This document shows positions 52,431-60,926 of a stretch of DNA of 64,000 nucleotides, piece after piece; within the stretch, counting starts at the first letter, position 1; the number at the start of each line of letters is the position of its first letter. The notes under the pieces were generated by a model. The model made no database searches and had not been told where the DNA came from. It saw nothing but the letters and a program-made list of their open reading frames with translations. The position numbers were made by a program, and so were the translations under genes. Source of the DNA: UBA11865 sp041570195. GTDB taxonomy: Bacteria > Chloroflexota > Anaerolineae > Promineifilales > Promineifilaceae. Location of the stretch: positions 17,154 to 81,153 of the forward strand of contig JBFFWQ010000012.1 in NCBI GenBank assembly GCA_041570195.1. Direction: 5' to 3'.

Positions 52431-53387
52431 CTAATTCTTCTTGCGGGTCGCCTTCTTGTCGAACAGAAGCTGATAGTTGGTATGGGCCGGCTTGTTGGCG
52501 TCGACAATCCGCTCCAGCAGATGACGATCCACCTCGTTTTCACGAAACGGCAGCCTCACGGTGAAGGTGAATGGGTCTTCGTCATCTTCCAGATCGAGGA
52601 TGTCTGGTTCGACCCCGGTGTAGATCTCTAGGACACGCGCCAGGGCGCGCTTGGTGCCTCGCCGGCCGTAGATCTCGTGCGCCTCGGCCAACAGGGTGCG
52701 TCGCTGCCGCTCACTCCAGGTAGGATCGAAGGCGATGACGAACCAGTTGGCCAGCCATGGTAAGAAGCCGGCCGGCGCGGTGCCCGGATCCAGATAGAGA
52801 TCAAAATTATCGACGTTCCACTCGATAGGCGCGGCCACCGATTCAAAGATAGCCAGGAAGCGGGCCATGAATTCAGTATGGTAAATGCCGGGCAGGTATT
52901 GTAAATAGCGGCTGTCCGTCTTAGATAGGCCGGGCGGCGGCTGGTTGTAATCAAATTCCGATTCGCCTGTCGCAGGCGGCCTGGGTGGCGGAGGCGGAGG
53001 CTTGGGGGCAGCCTTGACTGGCTCCGGCGGCGACTTGGCCGGTTTGGCCTTTGCTTTGGGCTTGGGTGGTGGTTCGACGGCGATTTGCTCGAAGAGTAAC
53101 TCAAAGGGGCCAATCTGGATTGTCGCGCTTGACTCCAGTGTCAGGGGCGTGTTGCTGGCCAGCGGTTGGCCGTTAACGACTGTACCGTTGGCGCTGCCCA
53201 AATCCGTGATCTGGCAAGCAGCCGGCTGGTTGTCGATTTGCGCGTGACGCCGGGAGATCATCGAGTGGTTCAGCCGGATGTCGACTCCGGTCTGGCGGCC
53301 GATCACTATTGTGCCCTTCACCAACTCAACCGTCTCTGAAACCTCAGGTCCAGAGATGATTAATCTGCGAATATACTCACTGGCCAT
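52431..53387 (-). CDS. FHA domain fused to phage tail protein I (eCIS baseplate)
   Basis: 318 aa from ATG 53387 (AGGAACC upstream; an upstream frame to 53531 overlaps the next gene). Residues 15-105 are an FHA phosphothreonine-binding domain (VIGRQTGVDIRLNHSMISRR then HAQIDNQP, TDLGSANGTVVNGQPL, keeping Arg, Ser-Arg-Arg-His and Asn-Gly). A Pro/Lys-rich linker (115-150) leads to a P2 gpI-like tail domain (SRYLQYLPGIYHTEFMARFL, LPWLANWFVIAFDPTWSERQ, RRGTKRALARVLEIYTGVEP), a baseplate wedge component. The fusion would let the baseplate bind a phosphorylated partner. Confidence 0.9.
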   Translation of the reverse strand: MASEYIRRLIISGPEVSETVELVKGTIVIGRQTGVDIRLNHSMISRRHAQIDNQPAACQITDLGSANGTVVNGQPLASNTPLTLESSATIQIGPFELLFEQIAVEPPPKPKAKAKPAKSPPEPVKAAPKPPPPPPRPPATGESEFDYNQPPPGLSKTDSRYLQYLPGIYHTEFMARFLAIFESVAAPIEWNVDNFDLYLDPGTAPAGFLPWLANWFVIAFDPTWSERQRRTLLAEAHEIYGRRGTKRALARVLEIYTGVEPDILDLEDDEDPFTFTVRLPFRENEVDRHLLERIVDANKPAHTNYQLLFDKKATRKKN

Positions 53388-53421
53388 GATCAGGTTCCTG
53401 TTGTCTTTCGTCGGTACATGT

Positions 53422-54105
53422 TCACAACAAGCCTTGCCGTAACTCGTCGATGAATGGCTCGTAGACGCTCGTGTCCTGGCCATTCTGGATGAGGGCACAG
53501 TAATCTTGGGCGATCTGGCCTTGTTGCTCACGATTATAGTCGCTATATCGCTTTCCGGCAGCCCGGTCCTTTAGCAGTCCGTCAGGACCGCCGTAATCAT
53601 ATGCTTCCCGGCCGAGCCGCGATTGGACCCATAAACCCTGACCAATATAGACCGAGCCAACGCGTTCGTACTGCCGGGTATGAGTCAACTCGTGAACCAG
53701 CAACGCCAGGTCTTTTGCGCGATTATCAGGTAGGTTGATCGTGTACCAGGTGGCGAATGCCCGGTCGTTGTTCATGCTGAAGGCGAGTCGTAGTAGGCCG
53801 CCTTGCGCGATACGAACATCGTTGTAACGGATGGCGCCTGGACCAAGGACGGCCGCGGCCGCCTGAGTTTCTTCATGGGCCAGCGGCCGCGTATCGGTGG
53901 CCAGGCGCCAGAGAAATTGCACGAACTCCGGCCCTCCGGCCAGATCGAAGAGTGACCAGGCAAAGGCGTGCAGCCAGGCGCCGAAAACTGACTTGCCGGC
54001 CGGCGGACCGATGATCAACACGCCAACCAACCGGCCGCAGCGGCGCGGCGTCTGGCGGACCAGGTCCAGCAGCAGCATCATGGCGTTTTGCAGTGTACCA
54101 GCCAT
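53422..54105 (-). CDS. eCIS-associated HELTH metallopeptidase-like protein
   Basis: 227 aa. Zincin motif DLALLVHELTHTRQYERVGS (HEXXH with the second His and the flanking polar residues of the DUF4157/eCIS core-domain family) near residue 140. The N-terminal part has a hydrophobic patch (AWLHAFAWSLFDLAGGPEFV) but no signal peptide. DUF4157 proteins mark eCIS loci and are proposed to process or to carry cargo; here the peptidase-like domain is a separate small protein, 5 bp after the 1243-aa gene. Function not proved. Confidence 0.75.
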   Translation of the reverse strand: MAGTLQNAMMLLLDLVRQTPRRCGRLVGVLIIGPPAGKSVFGAWLHAFAWSLFDLAGGPEFVQFLWRLATDTRPLAHEETQAAAAVLGPGAIRYNDVRIAQGGLLRLAFSMNNDRAFATWYTINLPDNRAKDLALLVHELTHTRQYERVGSVYIGQGLWVQSRLGREAYDYGGPDGLLKDRAAGKRYSDYNREQQGQIAQDYCALIQNGQDTSVYEPFIDELRQGLL

Positions 54106-54110
54106 CTGCT

Positions 54111-57100
54111 CTACTCACATACCCCTTTCTCGGGATGTAGGAGTGCGTCGACGGAAGCGCCATGATCACAGGCGTCATGAATCGCCTGGAGCCGTTTCTG
54201 CAGTTCTTTTCCTTTGGCTTCCAGCTTGGCCTTCAGTTCTTCCGGGTTGGATCCTTCAATCACCGTATCCTCTTCACCCAGCTTCTCGACAAACTTTTTG
54301 GCCTTGTCTACGTGGGCCTGTTGCTCGTGCAGACGGGTCTGGCCCATAAACCTGTCCCACTCCTGTTGCGCGGCCGGGCAGGCGTCCTTGTAGTCGGTCC
54401 AGCGCGGCAAATGTACCTCGACGTCGACAGTGATCCACTTGACCTTGATGAACATCGTTCCGTCTTCTCGCTTCTGTGGCATGACCTTGCCGTCGATGGT
54501 GATAGGCGCCCTGGTTTCGGCCGCGTGGCCACCAAAGTGCTTCAGCGGGCCGCGCAGATCCGCCAGGGTCTTGCCGGATACATCATATGCCACCTCTTTG
54601 GCGTCCTTGATGGCGCCCGCACCCCGGCCGTTGGTGCCGCCGCCTTTGTCCTTCTGGCGTTGAACCCGCCCATGTGGGACGCTGGCTTTTCTTACGCCGC
54701 CTGTATCAACTTCCGCGAGAAGCGCTTCGGCCGGAGTACGTTGTACATGACCATTGACACGGCCATATTCTCGTTGGCTGACGGCCGCCGTTCTCACGCC
54801 GTTGTTGTGGGTTTCGGCGCCATTGGCCTGCCTCACCCTCGCGCTTTTCGCCACCGGAATATGAAGCATCGATCGTTCACGCCCGTGTTGGCGCTCATCT
54901 TTCGCAACTCTTTGCGCGGTTTGGCCTGTCTCGGCCACGCTTCCAGCTTGTTCGGCGCCTTCTTCGCCGCCGACAATGTCCCCCAGCCGGCGCACCACGC
55001 GTGTGGCCTTGCTCAAGATCCAGTTCAAGACCGAGTCGACCGGCGCTCTAACGCGCTCGACGATGCCCCTTATTTTGCCGGCCAGGTCGCCCAGGCCTAC
55101 CAGGTTGGCCAGGAAACTGATGGCGGTCGGGATGGACCTAGCCAGTGCTTGCTCGATCATCGCCGCAGCCTGGCCAACAGCCCCACTGGCGATGGCGGTA
55201 ATCGAACTCATGATGGCCTGGACCAATGACGCCACTTGCTGCGCGTTGCCGATGAACCAGGTGACGATGCCCTGAATGGCTTCAACCGCCTGGACGAAAG
55301 CCCCGGCCGGACCGCCCAGGATACCGATCAGCTTCTGGATGCCAGCCTGGATCACCTCGGCCACGACCGTCTCTCGAATGGCATCAAATACCACGTCCTT
55401 AATGCCGGTGAGCCTGTCCTTGATGAAATCGAACAGGCCGCCGATTCCCTCAGACTTAAGAACCCTGAATACGTCGAACACGCGCTCCAACGTACTGACG
55501 ACCCCTTCGCCAAATAACTCCACTGCTCGATCGCGAATCGTTCGCCAGGTCAAGCCTAGCACCCGCATGACCATGGACAGAATGCCCCTCAAGTCGAAAC
55601 TTTCTGGCAATGGGATGCCGGCGTCGCCCAAAGTGCGGAATAGCCAATTGATCAGACCTTTCTTCAAATGCTTGGCGATGTTGCCGAGGAATTGCTGCAA
55701 TCCGGCCTTGATGCCTCCGATCAGGTTTCCAAGGAAGCGAATAGGATCCTTGATGATGTCGGACACGGCCGAGGCGGCGCGGGCCAGAATCGACCTGAGT
55801 GAGTCCTTCAGCCGGACGATTGTCTCGACGACGCGGCCGATGCTATCGGCCGCCTGTTGCATCAATCCCCTGTTGGACGATCTCATTTCCTCGATTTGGG
55901 CGTCGATAGCCCCCAGATTCTCCTGGTATCTCTGGGCCAGATGGTCGATCAGCTCGTTCTGCTTGGCGCCAATCGATTGCTCCAGTTGATCAAATCTGCC
56001 CTCGATTTCGCCCGCCGCTTCCTGACCCACCTGGCGCAGATCGGCCGGCAACTGGTTGACATAATCTTGTATTTCCTGTTTACCTTGAACGACTTCAGCC
56101 TTCGCCTGGCTCAAGGCATTGCTGATGATGGCGACCACGCTGTCGATGACCGCATCCATCTGGCTCAAGTAAAGCTGGCGTCCATGCGTGTAAAATGCGT
56201 TCACTTCGGCCGGCATGCCCAGCAACTTATCCTGTGCCCAACGCGCCCAGCCCAGCGCCCCACCGTAGCGACGTTGCTTATAGGACGCCATCATGGACGT
56301 CACATAATTCTCGAAGGTCACTTTGGCCGTGGTCGCTCCGGCGTCAAAGATAGCATCTACCTGCGCGTCCAGCCCATTCAGGATCTGATCGACCTTGGCC
56401 TTGGTCTTCTCAAAAATGCCGTTAATCCTTTGGGCGACTTCCTGGCGCTTCTTCTCATCGGATGACTTGGTCTGCTCTTGTTGAATCGCGACCTGATTAA
56501 ACGCTTGTTGGCGCTGGTCGTGTGTCCCCATGATGGCCTCGCCAGCACTGGCATTGGCCTCTTCCCTGGCCTGGGCTATCTGTTCCCGCTCGCCCTGGCG
56601 AAAAGCTTCGGGCGCCCCTTGGGCGTGTTTCTTGGCTTCCTTCTTGGCATCCAACGCTGAAATGAACTCTGGCTCGTTGGACCTGGCTAATTGCTCGTCT
56701 TCGATTCCGGCTTCGGCCATTTGTTCGTCAAGCGACTGGCTCTCTTGCTGCAAGGGTTTCTCGACCTCTGACGAGGTCTTGGGCTTTGGCGCGGCCGGTC
56801 CTGCGTTCACCTGCTGCGGCGGCGGACCTGGTTCCGGCGGTTGCAGCGGTGTGGCTTGCCTTGTCTCGACGCCGGCCGTACTCGGAGCCTCCTGGGTCTT
56901 CTGTTTCACCGGGTCGGTGCTCTTCTCTTTCTCCTGGGCCAGCTTGCCTTTCATTTCGCCCTTGAGGCTGCCCAGCTTATTGTTCGACTTGAGCTCATCA
57001 GCTTCCTGGGCCGTTGTGGGCGCCAACGATTGGATCTTCTGCATGAGCTGGGCTTTAAATCCGGCCTTGTCGAACGGCGGCTGTTCGGCCGCTCCTAGTT

Positions 57101-57842
57101 TATCCACATGCCCGGCCTGCGCTTTAGATTGGGCTTCGGAAGCCGATGGTTCGGCCGCGCCCTGAGCTTTCTGGGCTTCTTTCTTGGCCTCGGGGTGGCT
57201 TTTCTGTTGATCTGATTTCTGTTTAGTCTGTTCGACGATGGACTGAAAGCCGGCGTCCTCTTCGGGAGATTTGGGCGCCTTGTCTTCGGACTCGCCGACC
57301 GGTGCACCGCCTGGCGGAGACTGAGCTTCCTGCGTACCGAACCCAGAGTGCTCTCCAGCAACCTGGGATTCGCCTTGTCCGGGGCCATGTCCCGGAGCGC
57401 CTGTACCGTTTCGGGCTTGGGCTGCTTCTTGCCGCGTTCCCTGGGTGTTCTGTTGTGCCTGTGACTGCGCCGCCTGGGAGGCGCTGCCCTGGGCTGCTTG
57501 GGCCGAGGACTGGACGGCCGCAGTCTGGTCCTCGGTCGGCTGGTCGTCCTCTTCGACCGTTCGCTCAGGACCGTTTGTACCGGCTGGTGATGCTGGTCGT
57601 TGCCCCTGGTTCAGCAAGCGCTGGACGTAACCATTGCCATGGCGACGCTGCATTCTCAGAATGGCAGCTCGTCGCCATCCATTTGAGGTCGGATGGCTGG
57701 GCAATCCGCCAACCTGTCCCGACCGGCTTAGTTCTTCGACCAACGGAACCTGTTCAACAGCTGGCGCTTCACTCGCGCTCTTAGGCTTATGCGCGCTTTC
57801 GGCTGGCTTTTTGGCCGTCTGTTTTGGCAACGATTTACTCAT
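54111..57842 (-). CDS. Giant eCIS tape-measure/cargo-like protein with C-terminal DUF922-like domain
   Basis: 1243 aa. The N-terminus (AAILRMQRRHGNGYVQRLLN) is a motif shared by many eCIS-associated proteins. A low-complexity Gln/Ala/Pro region (80-440) follows, then long helices with coiled coils (450-680: QRINGIFEKTKAKVDQILNG) and amphipathic, Gly-containing segments (690-960: FLGNLIGGIKAGLQQFLGNI, AIASGAVGQAAAMIEQALAR) like the large tape-like proteins in other eCIS clusters. The C-terminus (1090-1200) resembles the zinc-protease family DUF922, but its metal site reads HEQQAH with three residues between the His pair. No DUF4157 HEXXH is present in this chain. It is either a length ruler or cargo. 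Confidence 0.7.
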   Translation of the reverse strand: MSKSLPKQTAKKPAESAHKPKSASEAPAVEQVPLVEELSRSGQVGGLPSHPTSNGWRRAAILRMQRRHGNGYVQRLLNQGQRPASPAGTNGPERTVEEDDQPTEDQTAAVQSSAQAAQGSASQAAQSQAQQNTQGTRQEAAQARNGTGAPGHGPGQGESQVAGEHSGFGTQEAQSPPGGAPVGESEDKAPKSPEEDAGFQSIVEQTKQKSDQQKSHPEAKKEAQKAQGAAEPSASEAQSKAQAGHVDKLGAAEQPPFDKAGFKAQLMQKIQSLAPTTAQEADELKSNNKLGSLKGEMKGKLAQEKEKSTDPVKQKTQEAPSTAGVETRQATPLQPPEPGPPPQQVNAGPAAPKPKTSSEVEKPLQQESQSLDEQMAEAGIEDEQLARSNEPEFISALDAKKEAKKHAQGAPEAFRQGEREQIAQAREEANASAGEAIMGTHDQRQQAFNQVAIQQEQTKSSDEKKRQEVAQRINGIFEKTKAKVDQILNGLDAQVDAIFDAGATTAKVTFENYVTSMMASYKQRRYGGALGWARWAQDKLLGMPAEVNAFYTHGRQLYLSQMDAVIDSVVAIISNALSQAKAEVVQGKQEIQDYVNQLPADLRQVGQEAAGEIEGRFDQLEQSIGAKQNELIDHLAQRYQENLGAIDAQIEEMRSSNRGLMQQAADSIGRVVETIVRLKDSLRSILARAASAVSDIIKDPIRFLGNLIGGIKAGLQQFLGNIAKHLKKGLINWLFRTLGDAGIPLPESFDLRGILSMVMRVLGLTWRTIRDRAVELFGEGVVSTLERVFDVFRVLKSEGIGGLFDFIKDRLTGIKDVVFDAIRETVVAEVIQAGIQKLIGILGGPAGAFVQAVEAIQGIVTWFIGNAQQVASLVQAIMSSITAIASGAVGQAAAMIEQALARSIPTAISFLANLVGLGDLAGKIRGIVERVRAPVDSVLNWILSKATRVVRRLGDIVGGEEGAEQAGSVAETGQTAQRVAKDERQHGRERSMLHIPVAKSARVRQANGAETHNNGVRTAAVSQREYGRVNGHVQRTPAEALLAEVDTGGVRKASVPHGRVQRQKDKGGGTNGRGAGAIKDAKEVAYDVSGKTLADLRGPLKHFGGHAAETRAPITIDGKVMPQKREDGTMFIKVKWITVDVEVHLPRWTDYKDACPAAQQEWDRFMGQTRLHEQQAHVDKAKKFVEKLGEEDTVIEGSNPEELKAKLEAKGKELQKRLQAIHDACDHGASVDALLHPEKGVCE

Positions 57843-57906
57843 CGGACGTTTTCATGGCTCTTGTCGCATCGCCTGCTGGCCCTACCTTGATAGTCGCGAA
57901 GGCTTG

Positions 57907-59910
57907 TTAGACGAATTGAACCTGGTGAATGCCCGAAGCGACGACGCCGTGGCTGACCACTTCGATGTTCTCAACCGGTTTGCCTTCGGCCGCGCCGTCC
58001 TCGCCGGCCGCGTACATCGAAACCGAGCGAACAAATTGAACGTTGGGTGTGCCATGCAGGCTTTGGTAAACGTCCGAGACAAAAAGGTCGCGACCAAAGG
58101 GCCAACCGCGACCATTAGGACCGCCAACCAACGGATTCAAAAAACGGTACAGGCGGGCCAGGACTTCGGCTTCCACTTCTTCTTGAGAGAAGCCCGGCGC
58201 TTCGCGAAGTTCGACGCTGACCGACACCCAGCGGTATGCTGGAGCGCGGATGTCAAGGCGAGTTGTCAATAGCCGCCGGGCGTCGAGGTAGTCAGATAAG
58301 ATGGCCACATCATTATTATTCAACTCCAGTTCGTCGGACCGGATGTAGTGATTCGGGTTCATGACCCGGGGAATAACCAACACGTATATCTGGCCAGGGG
58401 CGACACGGCCGGCTTCGGCCGGGCGCGGCTGCAGGCATTTTACCCGGCTGGTCGCCGCTGGCAGCGCCTGGCGGGCCAGAAATTCGAAATCAGATTCGGT
58501 TACGGCGCGATCCCGGGAGCGGAGCACGGCCGGGGCGCGCATCATGGCCGATTCTAGCGTTTCGGCCTCGAGGCCGCCCCAGGCCGGCTGACGATTGCCA
58601 ACGCGCGAAATATAGGGAATAGAAGTCTTGAGCGTATTGAGAATTCCGGCCTGGACATTTCCTTGTTCGCCACCCCCGTTTCGGTAGCGGCGGAATATAA
58701 GATTGGCGCTGCGCGGGGGGATGGCGCCGAACAACTTGATGGTGCCGTCAGGCTGGCGAATCGCTGGGCCCAGGCGTAATTCGCCGCTGATGCTGTCCAA
58801 CGTATAGTGACGATCGCGAGCGCCTGAGTCGGCGAAATCGTTGACCTCGGTCCATTGTCGCGGCGGCTCGCCTTCTACCTGTACGACCAGGTGTTCACCT
58901 CGCTTGCGGTTAAGCACCGGCGTCTTTTGGAGCTGAAAACGCTGGCCGGCCGAGCCATCACTGCGGCCTAGGAACTCGTTGTCGCTCAAGGAGGCATGGG
59001 TCGCGGGCACAGTGCCACCCCAGGAGGCGGCCGTAACCTTCAGTAACTTGGGACTGACCTGGTAGGGTCGCATACCATCATTTTCTTCAGCGGCGCTGAT
59101 ATCCTTGATCCGTACCCTGAGCCAATATAGGCTTTTCTTGCTGATGCTGTAGCGGCCCATCTTGGGCAAGTGCACCTGGATGAGGCCGGAAACGTTTAGT
59201 CCCTTGGTCGTGTCCATTTCCACGTCGCAGGCCCGCCAGCGCTCCTCGCGGTCGCCGCTGGACGCTTCCCATATGTAAGGCGGCATAGTGGGATCGATGC
59301 CAGCGCCGCCGGCCGAATCGTGTTCCATTTGCAGGCCAAGCACATGCTGGCTCAGATCGTTTTCGAAACCGAAGTAAAGCGCATCGTTGACCTGGGGTAC
59401 TTGCGAGAAGAGTTCGAACCCTTCAAAGCCCGCTTCCAAGCGGCGGATGTTGTGCTGGCGATATTGCTTCTCCGCCTCGCCACCCGAAGCCACCCGGGTG
59501 ATGATACTGGTCAGGATAGGCGGCACCACGCGGAAGCTTTCGTCCGTGGTAAATACGATCGAAGGCTCGGTCTCTGTTTGGGTGCTGGCCACCTGGGTAC
59601 CGGAAGGGATGACAATAGGCGTTTCCTGCGGCGCCGACAAATAGAAAGAAACTGGGGCGCTAGCTGGGACTGGTTCTTGTAACTTGATGCCCAACATCTC
59701 CATGAACTTGATATAGTGCAGATCGGGCACCTGGTTCATGCGGTACAGGACGATGTCGGTCATCCAGGCGAAGAGCTCGATGAGGGTCACGCCAGGATCG
59801 CTCACGTTGTGATCGGTCCACTCTTTACAGTAGTGGGGGATGCGTTTTTTGGCCTCGTCGACGATATCTTGAAAAACGCGGTCGTCTAGTTTTGGTGCTG
59901 CCAGTGCCAT
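57907..59910 (-). CDS. eCIS baseplate J-like protein (Afp11 family)
   Basis: 667 aa. Baseplate J start motif RIPHYCKEWTDHNVSDPGVT then LIELFAWMTDIVLYRMNQVP is unmistakable. The middle is beta-rich and the C-terminal third has the second conserved block (ARQALPAATSRVKCLQPRPA, SVELREAPGFSQEEVEAEVL and GWPFGRDLFVSDVYQSLHGT). In Afp/PVC and metamorphosis-associated structures this protein forms the wedge ring that holds the sheath to the spike. It lies 136 bp after the gp25 gene. Confidence 0.95.
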   Translation of the reverse strand: MALAAPKLDDRVFQDIVDEAKKRIPHYCKEWTDHNVSDPGVTLIELFAWMTDIVLYRMNQVPDLHYIKFMEMLGIKLQEPVPASAPVSFYLSAPQETPIVIPSGTQVASTQTETEPSIVFTTDESFRVVPPILTSIITRVASGGEAEKQYRQHNIRRLEAGFEGFELFSQVPQVNDALYFGFENDLSQHVLGLQMEHDSAGGAGIDPTMPPYIWEASSGDREERWRACDVEMDTTKGLNVSGLIQVHLPKMGRYSISKKSLYWLRVRIKDISAAEENDGMRPYQVSPKLLKVTAASWGGTVPATHASLSDNEFLGRSDGSAGQRFQLQKTPVLNRKRGEHLVVQVEGEPPRQWTEVNDFADSGARDRHYTLDSISGELRLGPAIRQPDGTIKLFGAIPPRSANLIFRRYRNGGGEQGNVQAGILNTLKTSIPYISRVGNRQPAWGGLEAETLESAMMRAPAVLRSRDRAVTESDFEFLARQALPAATSRVKCLQPRPAEAGRVAPGQIYVLVIPRVMNPNHYIRSDELELNNNDVAILSDYLDARRLLTTRLDIRAPAYRWVSVSVELREAPGFSQEEVEAEVLARLYRFLNPLVGGPNGRGWPFGRDLFVSDVYQSLHGTPNVQFVRSVSMYAAGEDGAAEGKPVENIEVVSHGVVASGIHQVQFV

Positions 59911-59930
59911 AACTACTCCTCTGAAAAGAA

Positions 59931-60002
59931 ATGGGACGCGGATTTACACAGATTAGAATCCGCTTGAATCCGAGCCAATGCTTTCTTCATCGATGGCGGT
60001 GC
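59931..60002. repeat. Dispersed GGACGC(A/G)GATT repeat, copy B
   Basis: ATGGGACGCGGATTTACACA then GATTAGAATCCGCTTGAATC and CTTCATCGATGGCGGTG. Related to 20311-20396 with the two blocks exchanged. It lies between two genes of the eCIS operon. Confidence 0.65.
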
Positions 60003-60046
60003 GAAGCCCAGGACAATGGGCGAGCACATGTTTACTCCTCTGGATA

Positions 60047-60442
60047 CTATTCCTCTGGAATGAGGTAGAACGGATGGACCAGGCTGCGCTTGTCATGGTT
60101 GGCCTTGATCTGGTATTCGATTTCGATCAATAAGCGGCTGGCCGCGTTGGGGTCAGGGCCGACGTCAACCCTAATCACCCGAATTCGTGGTTCCCACATG
60201 CCTAAGGCCTCTTCCACGTAGCGTCGGGCCCGAGCGGCCGTGTGGCTGTCGTTGGGCGCAAAAACGAGCTCGTGAAGGCGGCAACCAAAGGTCGGCCGCA
60301 TCACTCGCTGGCCCGGCGAAGTAGTCAAAATGATCAGTATTGCCTGGTCCAGCTCGGCGTAAGCCTGGGTCAGCGCCAGGCCGCCCTGGGCATCGATTTT
60401 CGGGGGAAAAGCCCATCCCGAACCGATGATGTCGTTGGCCAT
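60047..60442 (-). CDS. eCIS gp25/gpW-like baseplate protein (Afp9 family)
   Basis: 131 aa. The gp25 signature is clear: ILIILTTSPGQRVMRPTFGC then RLHELVFAPND, with RARRYVEEALGMWEPRIRVI. T4 gp25 and its relatives are lysozyme-fold baseplate proteins that seed sheath assembly. Length is typical (110-150 aa). Confidence 0.95.
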   Translation of the reverse strand: MANDIIGSGWAFPPKIDAQGGLALTQAYAELDQAILIILTTSPGQRVMRPTFGCRLHELVFAPNDSHTAARARRYVEEALGMWEPRIRVIRVDVGPDPNAASRLLIEIEYQIKANHDKRSLVHPFYLIPEE

Positions 60443-60465
60443 TGAATGTCTCCTGGTTGATTAGA

Positions 60466-60500
60466 CGTTAGCTTCGAGCACTGAGCTGATAGCCGCTTGC
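60466..60500. repeat. Intergenic 7-bp-phased element, copy 6
   Basis: CGTTAGC TTCGAGC then ACTGAGC TGATAGC CGCTTGC, in the 80-bp gap between the PAAR-like and gp25 genes. Confidence 0.65.
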
Positions 60501-60522
60501 CATAGATGTACGCAATGCATCG

Positions 60523-60912
60523 TTAGGGCACATTAACCGTGAATTGGCCGGGCATGACTAAACTGATCTGGCCGCCCCAGGTACACATGCACGTACTGGA
60601 ATTGTTCAAGGCCGGCTTCTTGCCAATCAGCACCGTGGGCGAGCCGGGCGTCCAGGGCGCGGCAGTGACCGGGATGCAGGGCTGGGGCGTGAGGACACCG
60701 CCGGCAGCCGCCGTCGCCGCAGCCACCTGCGGGTTCGATGGCGCACTGCACAAACCAAAGGGCATGATGTTGCTCATCGGAATGTTGTCCATGATTGTCG
60801 CTGCCGGTGCTTTGCTGGCGTTGACCAGAGTGGCCGGCAGGACGATCATGGCGCTGGGCGCAGCGCCCAAAGTACATTGTATCTGAGCCCCATTTACCAC
60901 CAGTTGCCCCAT
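60523..60912 (-). CDS. DUF4280 PAAR-like spike tip protein
   Basis: 129 aa. The DUF4280 family is a PAAR-like cone: VNGAQIQCTLGAAPSAMIVL then MDNIPMSNIMPFGLCSAPSN, Pro-rich turn LTPQPCIPVTAAPWTPGSP and CMCTWGGQISLVMPG, with Cys residues (near 13, 55, 79, 108 and 110) where metal ligands of the tip could be. It caps the VgrG spike encoded 14 bp upstream and pierces the target membrane; in some systems it carries effectors. Confidence 0.92.
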   Translation of the reverse strand: MGQLVVNGAQIQCTLGAAPSAMIVLPATLVNASKAPAATIMDNIPMSNIMPFGLCSAPSNPQVAAATAAAGGVLTPQPCIPVTAAPWTPGSPTVLIGKKPALNNSSTCMCTWGGQISLVMPGQFTVNVP

Positions 60913-60926
60913 TCACATCCTCCACT

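Noticed and set aside
54162..57784. Several long plus-strand frames antisense to the 1243-aa gene
   Set aside because: Ser/Ala- or Leu-rich shadows typical of high-GC antisense frames, without starts or motifs.
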